Source of the DNA: Streptomyces bambusae
GTDB lineage: Bacteria; Actinomycetota; Actinomycetes; Streptomycetales; Streptomycetaceae
NCBI RefSeq assembly: GCF_020532645.1
Contig: NZ_JAJAUZ010000070.1
Coordinates: 1-37,912, forward strand
DNA: 37,912 bases
Reading direction: 5' to 3'
Part shown: piece after piece, positions 16,103 through 24,546 of the stretch
How the letters are laid out: each line of letters starts with the position of its first letter
How positions within the stretch are numbered: position 1 is the stretch's first letter
Notes under the pieces: model-generated
Databases searched by the model: none
Told to the model about the DNA's origin: nothing
What the model saw: the letters and a program-made list of their open reading frames with translations, nothing else
Translations under genes and position numbers: made by a program

Positions 16103-17284
16103 ATGTCCCGATTCCTCCGAGCACCGATCCAGCCGGTGACCTACGCCCGTTGGCTCCATCTCGTCGTGCCCAGCCTGTGCTTCGCCGTGTGGATGTTCAT
16201 AGCTCCGCAGTACCCGTGGGTGCCGGCGCTGTTCATCGCACCATGCGGGCTGGTGCCGTGGGTGCGGCTGGCCGAGGGGCTCCAGGCCCAGTTCCTGTTG
16301 GTCGCGCAGGGAGAGACGGCAGAGGAGAAGGCCTCCATATCCGCCGCACCGTCGCGGAGTTGGGCCGACCGCTGGCGGACCGTGCTCTGGCTGGAGATAC
16401 GGGTCGGGCTGGCCGGTCTGACCCTCTTCGCCAGTGTGTGGCTGCTCGTCCTCACTGTGGAGCTCGTGGGCATCGCCGTGGGGCGGCCGCCGGGTGACGA
16501 CCGGGTGGTCCCGGAAGGCGTCCCCGCCTGGGCGGCGGCACTCCTGTCACCGCTGCCCCTGCTGGTGCTGATCGCCGTGGTGACCCTGCTGGGAGAGGCG
16601 GTGACCGGGATCGCGCGCCGGCTGCTCGGGCCTTCGGCCGCAGAGCGGCTGTCCCGGCTGGAGGTGCGGACCGCTCAGCTCCTGGAGCGGGCCAGGATCG
16701 CGCGCGAGCTGCACGACTCCATCGGGCACGCGCTGACCGTCGCCGTGGTCCAGGCGGGCGCGGCCCGCGCGGCGGGGAATCCAGACTTCACGGAACGGGC
16801 GCTCGGTGCGATCGAGGAGACCGGCCGGGCCGCCCTGGAGGACTTGGAGCGAGTGCTGAAGGTCCTGCGGGAGTCGGGACAACCTCCGTCGGCGGGACCG
16901 ACGTTGGGGGAGGCCGACCGCCTGCTGGAGTCGGCGCGTGGTTCCGGTTCGGCTGTGGACGTCCGGCTCTCGGGCCGGCTGGACCGGCTTCCGGATCCCG
17001 TGAGCAGGGAGGGGTACCGGATCCTGCAGGAGGCGCTGACGAACGTCCTGCGGCACTGCGGCCCGGTACCCGTGCGGGTGAGGATCGATGTGAGCCCGGA
17101 GGGGCTGGAGTTGGAGGTGGTCAACCCCTGTCCGGAGGACAGGCCGATGTGGCTCAAGGGAGGAGGCGGAGGGCTGCGGGGCATCAGGGAACGGGCCGCG
17201 CTGCTCGGCGGTGAGGCCCACACGGGCCCGCATGCGGGTGAGTGGCGGGTGAGCGCCCGGCTTCCGCTGGAGCGCATACCCTGA
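16103..17284 (+). CDS. two-component sensor histidine kinase (NarL-partner, HisKA_3)
   Basis: A 393-residue membrane kinase. The N-terminal 180 residues hold about four hydrophobic helices with short loops and no large extracellular domain, as in 'intramembrane-sensing' kinases. The HisKA_3 box is IARELHDSIGHALTVAVVQAGAA, with the phospho-accepting H204. The ATPase domain has an N box (REGYRILQEALTNVLRHC) and a glycine-rich G box (GGGGGLRGIRERAALLGG). The regulator gene starts 4 bases after its stop. The divergent ABC exporter and shared palindromes suggest that the system controls export in answer to an envelope or drug signal. Confidence 0.93.
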   Translation: MSRFLRAPIQPVTYARWLHLVVPSLCFAVWMFIAPQYPWVPALFIAPCGLVPWVRLAEGLQAQFLLVAQGETAEEKASISAAPSRSWADRWRTVLWLEIRVGLAGLTLFASVWLLVLTVELVGIAVGRPPGDDRVVPEGVPAWAAALLSPLPLLVLIAVVTLLGEAVTGIARRLLGPSAAERLSRLEVRTAQLLERARIARELHDSIGHALTVAVVQAGAARAAGNPDFTERALGAIEETGRAALEDLERVLKVLRESGQPPSAGPTLGEADRLLESARGSGSAVDVRLSGRLDRLPDPVSREGYRILQEALTNVLRHCGPVPVRVRIDVSPEGLELEVVNPCPEDRPMWLKGGGGGLRGIRERAALLGGEAHTGPHAGEWRVSARLPLERIP

Positions 17285-17288
17285 CCGG

Positions 17289-17939
17289 ATGCCGGTCACC
17301 GTACTCCTCGTCGACGACGAGCCCCTCGTGCGCGCGGGTCTGCGCGCGGTCCTGGAAGCACAGTCCGACATCGAAGTGGTCGGTGAGGCCGCGGATGGCG
17401 CGGCGGTCGTGCCCCTGGTGCGGCAGCTGCGGCCGGACGTGGTGGCGATGGACGTGCGGATGCCGCTGCTCGACGGCATCGAGGCCACCAAGGCGGTGCT
17501 GAAGACGGTGGACGCGCCGCCGAAGATCCTGGTGGTGACGACGTTCGAGAACGACGAGTACGTCTACCAGGCGCTGCGGGCGGGAGCGGACGGCTTCCTG
17601 CTGAAGCGGTCCCGGCCGGCCGAGATCGTGCACGCGGTGCGGCTGGTGGCGGAAGGAGAGACGCTGCTGTTCCCGGCGGCGGTGCGGGCGCTCGCGTCGG
17701 AGTACGGGAACAAGGCGGCCCGGAAGGCACTGGAGCGGGCCGCGCTCACGGAGAAGGAGGGGGTGGTGCTGAAGCTGATGGCCCGAGGCCTGTCCAATGC
17801 GGAGATCGCCTCCGAGATGTACGTGGGCACGGAGACGGTGAAGAGCCACGTCAGCGCGGTGCTGGCGAAGCTCGGGGCGCGGGACCGCACCCAGGCGGTG
17901 ATCGCGGCCTACGAGTCGGGGTTCGTGGCGCCCGCCTGA
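17289..17939 (+). CDS. NarL/FixJ-type response regulator
   Basis: A 216-residue regulator. The receiver domain has the acidic pair D9-D10, phosphorylation site D55 (VVAMDVRMP), switch T84 and conserved K106. The C-terminal LuxR-type helix-turn-helix covers about residues 150-210 (LTEKEGVVLKLMARGLSNAEIA, then ETVKSHVSAVLAKLGARDRTQAVI). It is read with the kinase and probably binds the tandem palindromes at 16030-16073, regulating the divergent ABC genes and its own operon. All key residues are present. Confidence 0.95.
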   Translation: MPVTVLLVDDEPLVRAGLRAVLEAQSDIEVVGEAADGAAVVPLVRQLRPDVVAMDVRMPLLDGIEATKAVLKTVDAPPKILVVTTFENDEYVYQALRAGADGFLLKRSRPAEIVHAVRLVAEGETLLFPAAVRALASEYGNKAARKALERAALTEKEGVVLKLMARGLSNAEIASEMYVGTETVKSHVSAVLAKLGARDRTQAVIAAYESGFVAPA

Positions 17940-17941
17940 GC

Positions 17942-17979
17942 GGGGGTACCCCCTGGTCCTCGCCGCAGGTCCTGCGGCG
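17942..17979 (+). terminator. hairpins after the two-component operon
   Basis: A 12-base palindrome GGGGGTACCCCC (17942-17953) is followed by a perfect stem CGCCGCAG/CTGCGGCG with a GTC loop (17961-17979). They begin 3 bases after the regulator stop. A -10-like TACGAT at 17983-17988 for the next gene follows directly. Confidence 0.55.
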
Positions 17980-18024
17980 CAGTACGATCCGGGCTGACAG
18001 GTGCACGAGCTGGGAGGACACACG

Positions 18025-19179
18025 TTGGGGCAGCTGACCGGCGGGGATCCTTCTCTGCTCCGGCGGATCAATTCCGCCGTGGTGCTGCGCGCGCTGCGCG
18101 CGGCCGGATCGCCGACACTCACCGACCTGACCCGGGTGACCGGGCTGTCGCGGCCGACGGTCGAAGGCGTGGTCGAAGGGCTCATGGCCTCCGGACTGGT
18201 CGTCGAGGCCGTTGCCGAGGAGGGCGCCCGCAGGCAGGGGCGTCCGGCGCGGAGGTTCCGCTTCCGCACGGAGGCGGGGCATCTGCTGGGCATCGAGATC
18301 GGCTCGCATCGGGTGGCGGCGCTGCTGTCCGGGCTGGACGGCCGGGTGATCGGCGCCGGCACCAAGGAGGTCGCCGAGACGGCCTCCAGCGACGAGCGGC
18401 TGGAGAAGGTGCGGGCGACCGTGGCCGACCTGCTGCGGCGGGCCGGCGTACCGCGGGACTCGTTGCGGGCCGTCGGGGTGGGCAGTCCCGGGATCGTCGA
18501 GGCCGATGGCACGGTGCGCCTGGGCACGGCGCTGCCGGGCTGGACCGGGCTGCCGCTGGGTGAACGGCTGCGCCGCTCGTTCCGTTGCCCGGTGCATGTG
18601 GAGAACGACGCGAACGCGGCGGCCGTGGCCGAGCACTGGAAGGGCGCGGCGCAGGACACGGACGATGTGGTGTTCGTGATGGCCGGGCTCAGCCCCGGGG
18701 CGGGCTCGCTGATCGGCGGGCGGCTGCACCGGGGGTTCGGCGGGGCGGCCGGTGAGATCGGCGCGCTGCACCTGCTGGGTCGGGGTGTCACGCCGGAGCG
18801 GCTGCTTTCGACGACCGGGGAGCCGTTGCATCCGCTGGACGAGCAGGCCGTGGCGAAGGTCTTCGCGGAGGCGCGGCGCGGGGACGAGCGTGCGGTGGCT
18901 GCGGTGGAGCGGTTCATCCAGCGGCTGGTGCACGACGTTGCGGCGCTGGTGCTGGCGATCGACCCGGAGCTGGTCGTGGTCGGTGGCTGGGCCGCCGGGC
19001 TGGACGGCGTACTCGAACCGCTCCGGCAGGAGCTGGCCCGCTACTGCCTGCGGCCGCCTCGGGTGGCGCTGTCGCTGCTCGGCGAGGCTGCCGTGGCCAC
19101 GGGCGCGTTGCGGCTGGCCCTGGACCATGTCGAGGAAGAGCTGTTCGCGGTGGAGAAGACGGTTACCGCCCGCCGGTGA
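18025..19179 (+). CDS. ROK-family transcriptional regulator (NagC/Mlc-like)
   Basis: A protein of about 384 residues. An N-terminal winged helix (LTDLTRVTGLSRPTVEGVVEGLMASGLV) is followed by a ROK kinase-fold domain starting at GHLLGIEIGSHRVAALL. The ATPase-type motif ENDANAAAVAEHW is present. The ROK zinc motif CxCGxxGCxE is missing, and the GEIGH motif reads GEIGAL, so the usual sugar/zinc pocket is altered and kinase activity is unlikely. Family members sense sugars or sugar phosphates. I prefer the TTG at 18025, 6 bases after GGGAGGA. GTG at 18001 would add 8 residues. It runs convergently toward the GntR regulator. Confidence 0.88.
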   Translation: MGQLTGGDPSLLRRINSAVVLRALRAAGSPTLTDLTRVTGLSRPTVEGVVEGLMASGLVVEAVAEEGARRQGRPARRFRFRTEAGHLLGIEIGSHRVAALLSGLDGRVIGAGTKEVAETASSDERLEKVRATVADLLRRAGVPRDSLRAVGVGSPGIVEADGTVRLGTALPGWTGLPLGERLRRSFRCPVHVENDANAAAVAEHWKGAAQDTDDVVFVMAGLSPGAGSLIGGRLHRGFGGAAGEIGALHLLGRGVTPERLLSTTGEPLHPLDEQAVAKVFAEARRGDERAVAAVERFIQRLVHDVAALVLAIDPELVVVGGWAAGLDGVLEPLRQELARYCLRPPRVALSLLGEAAVATGALRLALDHVEEELFAVEKTVTARR

Positions 19180-19238
19180 AGCGTCGCCCGGGTCCGTGGG
19201 CGGGGCGGGCGGCGCGGGAGCGCCGGGGCCGGATCGCC

Positions 19239-19277
19239 GGTTGAGGGCGTCGGTTGAGGGCGTCGGTTGAGGGCGTC
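19239..19277. repeat. 13-bp tandem repeat, three perfect copies
   Basis: GGTTGAGGGCGTC occurs three times end to end with no mismatch, followed by a partial GGT. It lies about 60 bases after the ROK gene. Confidence 0.9.
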
Positions 19278-19776
19278 GGTGCGGGCTGCCGTGTGGGCCT
19301 GGGGAAGCCGCCCGTGGGTCCGGTGATCCGGAGGGGAAGACGGCCGTATTTCAGTCCGGCGCACTGACCGAGTCCGGGTCCAGCGCGGCGATCCGGCCGG
19401 TGACCCGGGAGCCGCCGGTTCGAGTCGCCGGCGGTGGGGCGGTCAGACGCCGGGGCCGGGCCGGCTGCGGCTCGGGCCACGGGGCTCGGGCCGGATGCCG
19501 CCGGTGGCTGCCGTTCCTGGCCGCGGTCCGCCCGGAACGTGCTCGGCCGCCTCGGGTCGGCCGGTCCGTCCGCACGGTCGCGAAGTGGCACGCCGCACGG
19601 GCAGAGGGGGGCCCGGGAGAGGACGGATCCCGTACCAAAGGCCTCACAGCCCGCGGCTTTCCGGACCTGCCGGTCCCCGAGACACTCCGGGCTGCCGGCT
19701 CTCGGGCACTCCCGATAGCCCGGACCCCGACACCTTTGGAACGCGGGACTGCAGGGGCGCCTGGACTCTCGAAGCA

Positions 19777-19844
19777 CCGGCACTCCCGGGTCCCGGGCCG
19801 CCGGCACTCCCCGGGTCCCGGACCGCCGGTGCTCCCCCGGCCGG
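19777..19844. repeat. imperfect 24-25 bp tandem repeat downstream of the GntR gene
   Basis: Two and a half units starting CCGGCACTCCC and ending GGTCCCGG-(G/A)-CCG lie next to the GntR stop. The third unit (CCGGTGCTCCC) is shortened. Internal dyads make this a possible terminator for the minus-strand gene. Confidence 0.55.
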
Positions 19845-19845
19845 T

Positions 19846-20607
19846 TTACGAAGCGCGGGGCTGCGGGGTGGGCTCTATGTCCACTGCGCCGGAAGCGTTG
19901 AAGGTCAGGCGGCAGGTGTCGGCGCGGTAGGTGGCGATCGAGACGGCGGCCGTGCCGGTGGCGGTGATGTAGCGGGTGGTGACCACGAGCACAGGGGCGC
20001 CGGGGAGGCGGTCGAGTTCCTTCGCGTCGTCGGCGCGGGCGGAACCCAGTTCGACGGACCGGTCCTGGCCGAGGAGCTCCAGGCGCTGGAGTTCGCGGAG
20101 GACGGCGCGGGCGCGGGCCGGGCCGGCGGGGGCGTCGATGCCGGGGAGGCCCGGGACGGAGGCGGCCGGGACGTACAGCAGCTCCGCGGCGACGGCCTGG
20201 CCTTCGGTGACCCGGGTGCGGCGCACGGTGTGGACGTAGGTGGCGGTGCTCGCGCCGAGGAGGCGGGAGACGGCGGCCGTGGGGAGGGTCTCGGCGGCGT
20301 CGACGGGCTGCCAGCCGTCGGCGGCCTCGCCGGGCCAGCCCTGCCGGGCGCTCCCGACGTCCACACCCAGCCGCGGCGGGGCCACGGTGGTGCCGACGCC
20401 GCGGCGGCGCTGCAGGCGGCCTTCGAGCTCCAGCTGTTCGAGGGCCTGCCGGAGGGTGGCGCGGGCGACGCCGAAGCGGGCGGCGAGCTCACGCTCGTTG
20501 GGAAGGACCTCGCCGACGGCGAAGTCCTGGTCGAGCGCCTCGCTGAGCACGGTCTTCAGGTGCCAGTACTTCGGCTCCGGTACCGATTCGAGCTGCGTGG
20601 TCCCCAC
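19846..20607 (-). CDS. GntR-family regulator with UTRA domain (HutC subfamily)
   Basis: A 253-residue regulator. The N-terminal winged helix spans about residues 15-80 (LPNERELAARFGVARATLRQALEQLELEGRLQRRRGVGTTV). The remainder is a UTRA ligand-binding domain, as in HutC, DasR and similar proteins sensing sugars or amino-acid derivatives. The GTG start at 20607 is preceded by AGGAGGAG. A palindrome (20709-20722) of the type bound by HutC/DasR proteins overlaps its own likely promoter, so it probably represses itself. The sequence differs clearly from DasR. The ligand is unknown. The convergent ROK gene hints at sugar control. Confidence 0.92.
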   Translation of the reverse strand: MGTTQLESVPEPKYWHLKTVLSEALDQDFAVGEVLPNERELAARFGVARATLRQALEQLELEGRLQRRRGVGTTVAPPRLGVDVGSARQGWPGEAADGWQPVDAAETLPTAAVSRLLGASTATYVHTVRRTRVTEGQAVAAELLYVPAASVPGLPGIDAPAGPARARAVLRELQRLELLGQDRSVELGSARADDAKELDRLPGAPVLVVTTRYITATGTAAVSIATYRADTCRLTFNASGAVDIEPTPQPRAS

Positions 20608-20687
20608 CCTGACTCCTCCTGCAGACGCCGTGTTCCAGTGGCAGTTCCGCGCCTTTGTTTATTAAAGGTTCCTGCACTATCCCTGCG

Positions 20688-20722
20688 ACCATAGGACGGG
20701 ACACCCCCTTGGTCAAGACCAA
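20688..20722 (-). promoter_or_regulatory. promoter of the GntR gene with overlapping operator
   Basis: On the minus strand TTGACC (20711-20716), a 17-base spacer and TATGGT (20688-20693) form a good -35/-10 pair. The perfect dyad TTGGTC-AA-GACCAA (20709-20722) covers the -35. It matches 12 of 16 positions of the DasR-type site ACTGGTCTAGACCACT. An AT-rich tract (20653-20667) lies in the leader. Confidence 0.6.
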
Positions 20723-20810
20723 TCCTCGTACCTGCACCGGGCGCTCCGGACGTACGTATCAGGCCGTTCACAGGATGTTCTTGCTGAGTGCAAAGGGGTG
20801 GAAAAGCACA

Positions 20811-20839
20811 GCGCCCCGTACCGGGGGGATACGGGGCGC
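20811..20839 (-). terminator. hairpin terminator after the ECF sigma gene
   Basis: Perfect 10-base arms GCGCCCCGTA and TACGGGGCGC around a 9-base loop, 28 bases past the sigma factor stop. On the minus strand a short U-containing tract (GCTTTTCC) follows. Confidence 0.7.
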
Positions 20840-20867
20840 CACCTGGTTACATACGCACATACAGCCG

Positions 20868-21782
20868 TCAAACGACGATCAAGGCCAGCTTGTCCGGATT
20901 TCGCAAGATGTACACACTCTGGATACGACCTTCCCTGATGTCGACCTGGAAGACCGTGTCCGGCTTGCCGGCGGAGAGCAGGACGACCGCCGGGCCGCCG
21001 TTGAGTTCCACGAACCGGTAGGACATGTCGGGGACCGGCCGCTCGGCCACGCCGAGCAGGAAGCGGCCGACCTTGTCGGCACTCTCGATGATCCGCTTGG
21101 GGGCGCGCGTCTTGCCGCCGCTGTCCGCGACCAGGCAGGCGTCGGGAGCGAGCAGTTCCATGAGGCCGGCGAGGTCGCCGCCCCCGGCCGCCGCGAGGAA
21201 TCCCTCGGTCAGCTTGCGTCGCTGCACCGGGTCGACGTCGAAGCGCGGTTTGCGGGCGTCGACGTGCTTGCGGGCGCGCATGCCGAGCTGCCGGACGGCT
21301 GGTTCGGCGCGGTCGAGGGCGGCGGCGATCTCCGCGTACGAGAAGCCGAAGGCCTCGCGGAGTACGAAGACGGCGCGTTCCAGCGGGGAGAGCGATTCGA
21401 GGACCACGAGGAACGCGAGGGAGACGGATTCGGCGAGGACGGCCCGCTCGGCACCGTCGGCCGTGGCTTCGGCGGCCGCGGTGCCCGGGCCGGCGAAGCC
21501 GGTGGCGATCGGCTCGGGCAGCCAGGGGCCGACGTACGCCTCGCGCCGGGACTGCAGGTGGCGCAGCCGGTCGATGGCGAGGCGGGTGGTGATCCGCACC
21601 AGGTAGGCGCGGACCTCGCGGACCTCGCTGCGGTCGGATCCGGTCCAGCGGAGCCAGGCTTCCTGGACGACGTCCTCGGCGTCGGCGAGGCTGCCGAGCA
21701 TGCGGTAGGCGACGCCGGTCAGCAGGGAGCGGTGCGCCTCGAACTCGTCCGCGCCCCGGTCGGTGAAGGTGTCAGCTGCCAT
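20868..21782 (-). CDS. sigJ: ECF41-type RNA polymerase sigma factor (SigJ-like)
   Basis: A 304-residue sigma factor. Region 2 is seen in GVAYRMLGSLADAEDVVQEAWLRW, the ECF41 linker signature as WLPEP, and region 4 as FVLREAFGFSYAEIAAALDR. The C-terminal half is the SnoaL-like extension that defines ECF41, including DSGGK (in place of the usual DGGGK) and NPDKL at the end. In ECF41 factors this extension both activates and inhibits the sigma factor, replacing an anti-sigma. I start at the ATG at 21782. A TTG nine codons upstream has no ribosome site. No carboxymuconolactone decarboxylase or oxidoreductase gene, the typical ECF41 partners, is adjacent. The divergent neighbour is an alpha/beta hydrolase. 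Confidence 0.9.
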   Translation of the reverse strand: MAADTFTDRGADEFEAHRSLLTGVAYRMLGSLADAEDVVQEAWLRWTGSDRSEVREVRAYLVRITTRLAIDRLRHLQSRREAYVGPWLPEPIATGFAGPGTAAAEATADGAERAVLAESVSLAFLVVLESLSPLERAVFVLREAFGFSYAEIAAALDRAEPAVRQLGMRARKHVDARKPRFDVDPVQRRKLTEGFLAAAGGGDLAGLMELLAPDACLVADSGGKTRAPKRIIESADKVGRFLLGVAERPVPDMSYRFVELNGGPAVVLLSAGKPDTVFQVDIREGRIQSVYILRNPDKLALIVV

Positions 21783-21877
21783 CCGGCCATCCTGCCTCTT
21801 GAAGTCCAACCTACCCAGCGGTAATGATTGCTGACGGTACGTCTCACAGCATCGGGATCCCGCCGAGGAGCAGCCGC

Positions 21878-22738
21878 ATGACCGCCACGGTCTCGTTCAC
21901 GATCGACTCCCCGACGGGTCCGCAGAAGGCCACCGTCGCCTACGAGCGGCGGGGGTCCGGCGAGCCGCTGCTGCTGCTCCACGGCATCGGCCACCATCTG
22001 CAGGCCTGGCACCCGGTGCTGGACCTGCTGGCCGCGGACTACGACGTGGTGGCGGTGGACCTGCCGGGGTTCGGCGTGTCCGAGCCGCTGCCGACGGGGG
22101 TGCCGTACGACCTGGAGACGGTAGTGCCGGCGCTCGGGGCGCTGTGCGGTGCACTGGGGCTGGAGCGGCCGCACGTGGCGGGCAATTCGCTGGGCGGTCT
22201 GCTCGCGCTCTCGATGGGGCGGGCGGGGCTGGTGCGTTCGGTGACGGCGCTGTCCCCCGCGGGTTTCTGGACGGAGGCCGAGCGCCGGTACGCCTTCGCC
22301 ACGCTGCTGGCCATGCGGGCCGGCGCCCGTGCGCTGCCGCGGCCGGCCCTGGAGGTGCTCGCGCGCAGCAGCGCCGGCCGGGCGGTGCTGACCGGGACGA
22401 TCTACGCCCGGCCCGGTCGGCGCGCGCCCGAGGACGTGGTCGCCGAGACGCTGGCGCTGCGCGGGGCGACGGGTTTCACGCAGACGCTGTCGGCGGGCGG
22501 GTCGGTGAACTTCACCGAGGACGTGCCCGGCCTGCCGGTGACGATCGCCTGGGGCAGCCGGGACCGGCTGCTGCTGCGCCGGCAGGGGGTGCGGGCCAAG
22601 CGGACCGTGCCCGGGGCGCGGCTGGTGCGGCTGCCCGGCTGCGGGCACGTGCCGATGCACGACGACCCGGCGCTGGTGTCGCGGGTCATCGCGGACACGG
22701 CGCGCGCGGCGGGCCCGGAGCGCCCGGCCGGAGTCTGA
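21878..22738 (+). CDS. alpha/beta-fold hydrolase
   Basis: A 286-residue hydrolase with oxyanion-hole LLLLHGIGHH (about 31-40), nucleophile elbow GNSLGG (S104), acid in WGSRDRLLL and catalytic histidine in GCGHVPMHDD. The ATG at 21878 follows GAGGAG by 7 bases. There is no signal peptide. The cap region (residues 130-200) is Arg/Ala-rich and gives no substrate clue. It could be an esterase, epoxide hydrolase or C-C hydrolase. It is divergent from the ECF41 sigma factor, with only 95 bases between them, and may be part of its regulon. Confidence 0.9.
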   Translation: MTATVSFTIDSPTGPQKATVAYERRGSGEPLLLLHGIGHHLQAWHPVLDLLAADYDVVAVDLPGFGVSEPLPTGVPYDLETVVPALGALCGALGLERPHVAGNSLGGLLALSMGRAGLVRSVTALSPAGFWTEAERRYAFATLLAMRAGARALPRPALEVLARSSAGRAVLTGTIYARPGRRAPEDVVAETLALRGATGFTQTLSAGGSVNFTEDVPGLPVTIAWGSRDRLLLRRQGVRAKRTVPGARLVRLPGCGHVPMHDDPALVSRVIADTARAAGPERPAGV

Positions 22739-22740
22739 CG

Positions 22741-22772
22741 ACCGGGCAACCGGGCGACCGGGCAACCGGGCG
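22741..22772. repeat. 8-bp tandem repeat, four copies
   Basis: ACCGGGC followed by A or G is repeated four times (A, G, A, G endings, thus two perfect 16-base units) directly after the hydrolase stop. Confidence 0.85.
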
Positions 22773-22822
22773 GACCACTGACGGGGCCGCCCGCCCGGCA
22801 TCCGCCGCCTCCTCCGGCTGCT

Positions 22823-22844
22823 GTTCACCCACCCTTCTCCCCCG
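22823..22844 (+). promoter_or_regulatory. candidate PHO box before the PhoD-type gene
   Basis: Two 11-base direct units, GTTCACCCACC and CTTCTCCCCCG, match 10 and 8 positions of the streptomycete PhoP unit G(G/T)TCAYYYR(G/C)G. They lie 62 bases before the phosphatase ATG. Assignment rests on pattern match only. Confidence 0.4.
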
Positions 22845-22905
22845 CTTCGCAGCGGCCCGGGGATGCGGCGGCAGACTGGCGGGACCCGTCTCAGGAGGCG
22901 CTCTG

Positions 22906-24546
22906 ATGCCGCATCACGACCCGCTTGCCTTCACCGTCACCCGTCCCGTCACCCGTCCCAGCACCGGTCCCGTCCGCCGTTCCGTGCTGCGTGGTTCGCT
23001 GGCCGCTTCGGCGGCGCTGGCCCTGCCCGTCGGCACCGGAGCGCCGGCGCTGGCCCTCGGCGGGCGGCCGCAGGCACTGTGGGGGACGCAGACCGGGGAG
23101 GTGACGGCGCATTCGGCGCTGATGTGGGTGCGGTCCGACCGGCCCGCCCGGATGTGGGTCGAGACCGCGCCCACCGAAACGTTCCGGCACGGGGTGCGCC
23201 GGTGGTCCGGCCCCCTGCTCGGCCCCGGCACGGACTTCACCGGCACCACGGCTCTGCACGGCCTGCCGCCCGGCCGGCAGGTCCACTACCGGGTGCTGCT
23301 CGCCGACCCGGACGACCCGCGCCGCACCGGCGCACCCGTGTACGGCACCTTCCGCACGTCGCCCGAACGGCGTCGCGCGGGCGTCCGGTTCCTGTGGTCG
23401 GGGGACCTGGCCGGGCAGGGCTGGGGCATCAACACCGAGCTGGGCGGCTACCGGGTGTTCGAGGAAATGCGGCGCCTCGACCCGGACTTCTTCCTGTTCA
23501 GCGGCGACACGGTGTACGCCGACGGGCCGATCGGGCCCGCGGTGACCCTGCCCGACGGCCGGATCTGGCGGAACGTCACCACGGTGGAGAAGGCGAAGGT
23601 CGCCGAGACGCTGGACGAGTTCCGAGGCGCGTTCCGCTACAACCTGCTCGACGAGAACCTGCGGTCCTTCTACGCGCAGGTCCCCGTGATCGCCCAGTGG
23701 GACGACCACGAGGTGCGCAACAACTGGTACCCGGGCCAGATCCTCGACGACCCGCGCTACGCCGTGAAGGAGGTGGACGTGCTCGCCGCACGGGCCCGGC
23801 AGGCGTTCGGCGAGTACTTCGCGGCCCCGGCCGCGCCGGGGGGCGCGTACGGTGCGCACGGGGGCGGCCGGACGGACGGGCGGATGTACCGGGTGGTGCG
23901 GCACGGGCCGCTGCTCGACGTGTTCGTCCTCGACATGCGCACGCACCGCAACGCCAACTCCCCCGGCCGCCAGAGCGACGATCCGACGGGCATCCTGGGC
24001 GCCGCGCAACTGGCCTGGCTCAAGCGGGAGCTGGCGCGGTCGCGGGCGGTGTGGAAGGTGATCGCCGCCGACATGCCGCTGGGCATCCTCGTACCGGACG
24101 GGGCCGTGAACGTCGAGGCGGTGGCGCAGGGCGATCCGGGGGCCCCGCTCGGCCGCGAGCTGCAGATCGCGGACCTGCTGCGGTTCGTGAAGCACCGGCG
24201 GATCACCGGCACGGTGTGGCTCACGGCCGACGTGCATTACACCTCGGCGCAGCACTACGTGCCCGAGCGGGCGGCGTTCACGGACTTCGCGCCGTTCTGG
24301 GAGTTCGTCTCGGGTCCGATCGGGGCGGGCGGATTCCCGGCGGGGCGGCTGGACGCGACGTTCGGGCCGGAGCGGGTGTTCGTCGCGTCGGCGCCGGTGG
24401 CGAACATGTCGCCGGCCGAGCACCCGCCGTACTACGGCGAGGTGGACATCGACGGGGACAGCGGGGAGCTCACCGTGCGGCTGCGGCGCGAAGGCGGTAC
24501 GGTCCTCTTCACCCGGGTGCTCCAGCCGGGGCGGGTGGGACAGTAG
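22906..24546 (+). CDS. phoD: Tat-exported alkaline phosphatase D (PhoD family)
   Basis: A 546-residue secreted metallophosphoesterase. Twin arginines R24-R25 (RRSVLRG) are followed by a hydrophobic stretch and ALA (48-50), a Tat signal with likely cleavage after A50. A PhoD N-terminal beta domain (SALMWVRSDRPARMWVE) precedes the catalytic core: SGDTVYADGP, VIAQWDDHEVRNNW and TADVHYTSAQHY, which supply Ca/Fe ligands in PhoD enzymes. PhoD hydrolyses phosphate mono- and diesters outside the cell for phosphate scavenging. The ATG follows CAGGAGG. A PHO-box-like repeat upstream suggests PhoP control. Length and motifs look complete. Confidence 0.93.
   Translation: MPHHDPLAFTVTRPVTRPSTGPVRRSVLRGSLAASAALALPVGTGAPALALGGRPQALWGTQTGEVTAHSALMWVRSDRPARMWVETAPTETFRHGVRRWSGPLLGPGTDFTGTTALHGLPPGRQVHYRVLLADPDDPRRTGAPVYGTFRTSPERRRAGVRFLWSGDLAGQGWGINTELGGYRVFEEMRRLDPDFFLFSGDTVYADGPIGPAVTLPDGRIWRNVTTVEKAKVAETLDEFRGAFRYNLLDENLRSFYAQVPVIAQWDDHEVRNNWYPGQILDDPRYAVKEVDVLAARARQAFGEYFAAPAAPGGAYGAHGGGRTDGRMYRVVRHGPLLDVFVLDMRTHRNANSPGRQSDDPTGILGAAQLAWLKRELARSRAVWKVIAADMPLGILVPDGAVNVEAVAQGDPGAPLGRELQIADLLRFVKHRRITGTVWLTADVHYTSAQHYVPERAAFTDFAPFWEFVSGPIGAGGFPAGRLDATFGPERVFVASAPVANMSPAEHPPYYGEVDIDGDSGELTVRLRREGGTVLFTRVLQPGRVGQ

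Larger units (their letters stand above)
19180..19845. other. gene-free, repeat-rich region between convergent ROK and GntR genes
   Basis: No open frame here has coding-like composition or a recognisable domain. It holds a 13-base tandem repeat (19239-19277), a weak hairpin CGCCC/GGGCG soon after the ROK stop (19185-19202), and a run of related 24-25 base units beginning CCGGCACTCCC at 19777-19844. Transcripts of both flanking genes must end here. Confidence 0.6.

Noticed and set aside
14303..18000. Antibiotic biosynthesis cluster around the ABC and two-component genes
   Set aside because: No biosynthetic enzymes (PKS, NRPS, terpene, RiPP maturases) are adjacent. Exporter and sensor alone do not make a cluster.
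19400..19930. Open frames in the ROK-GntR gap
   Set aside because: Arg/Gly/Pro-rich, repeat-derived, without ribosome site or domain.
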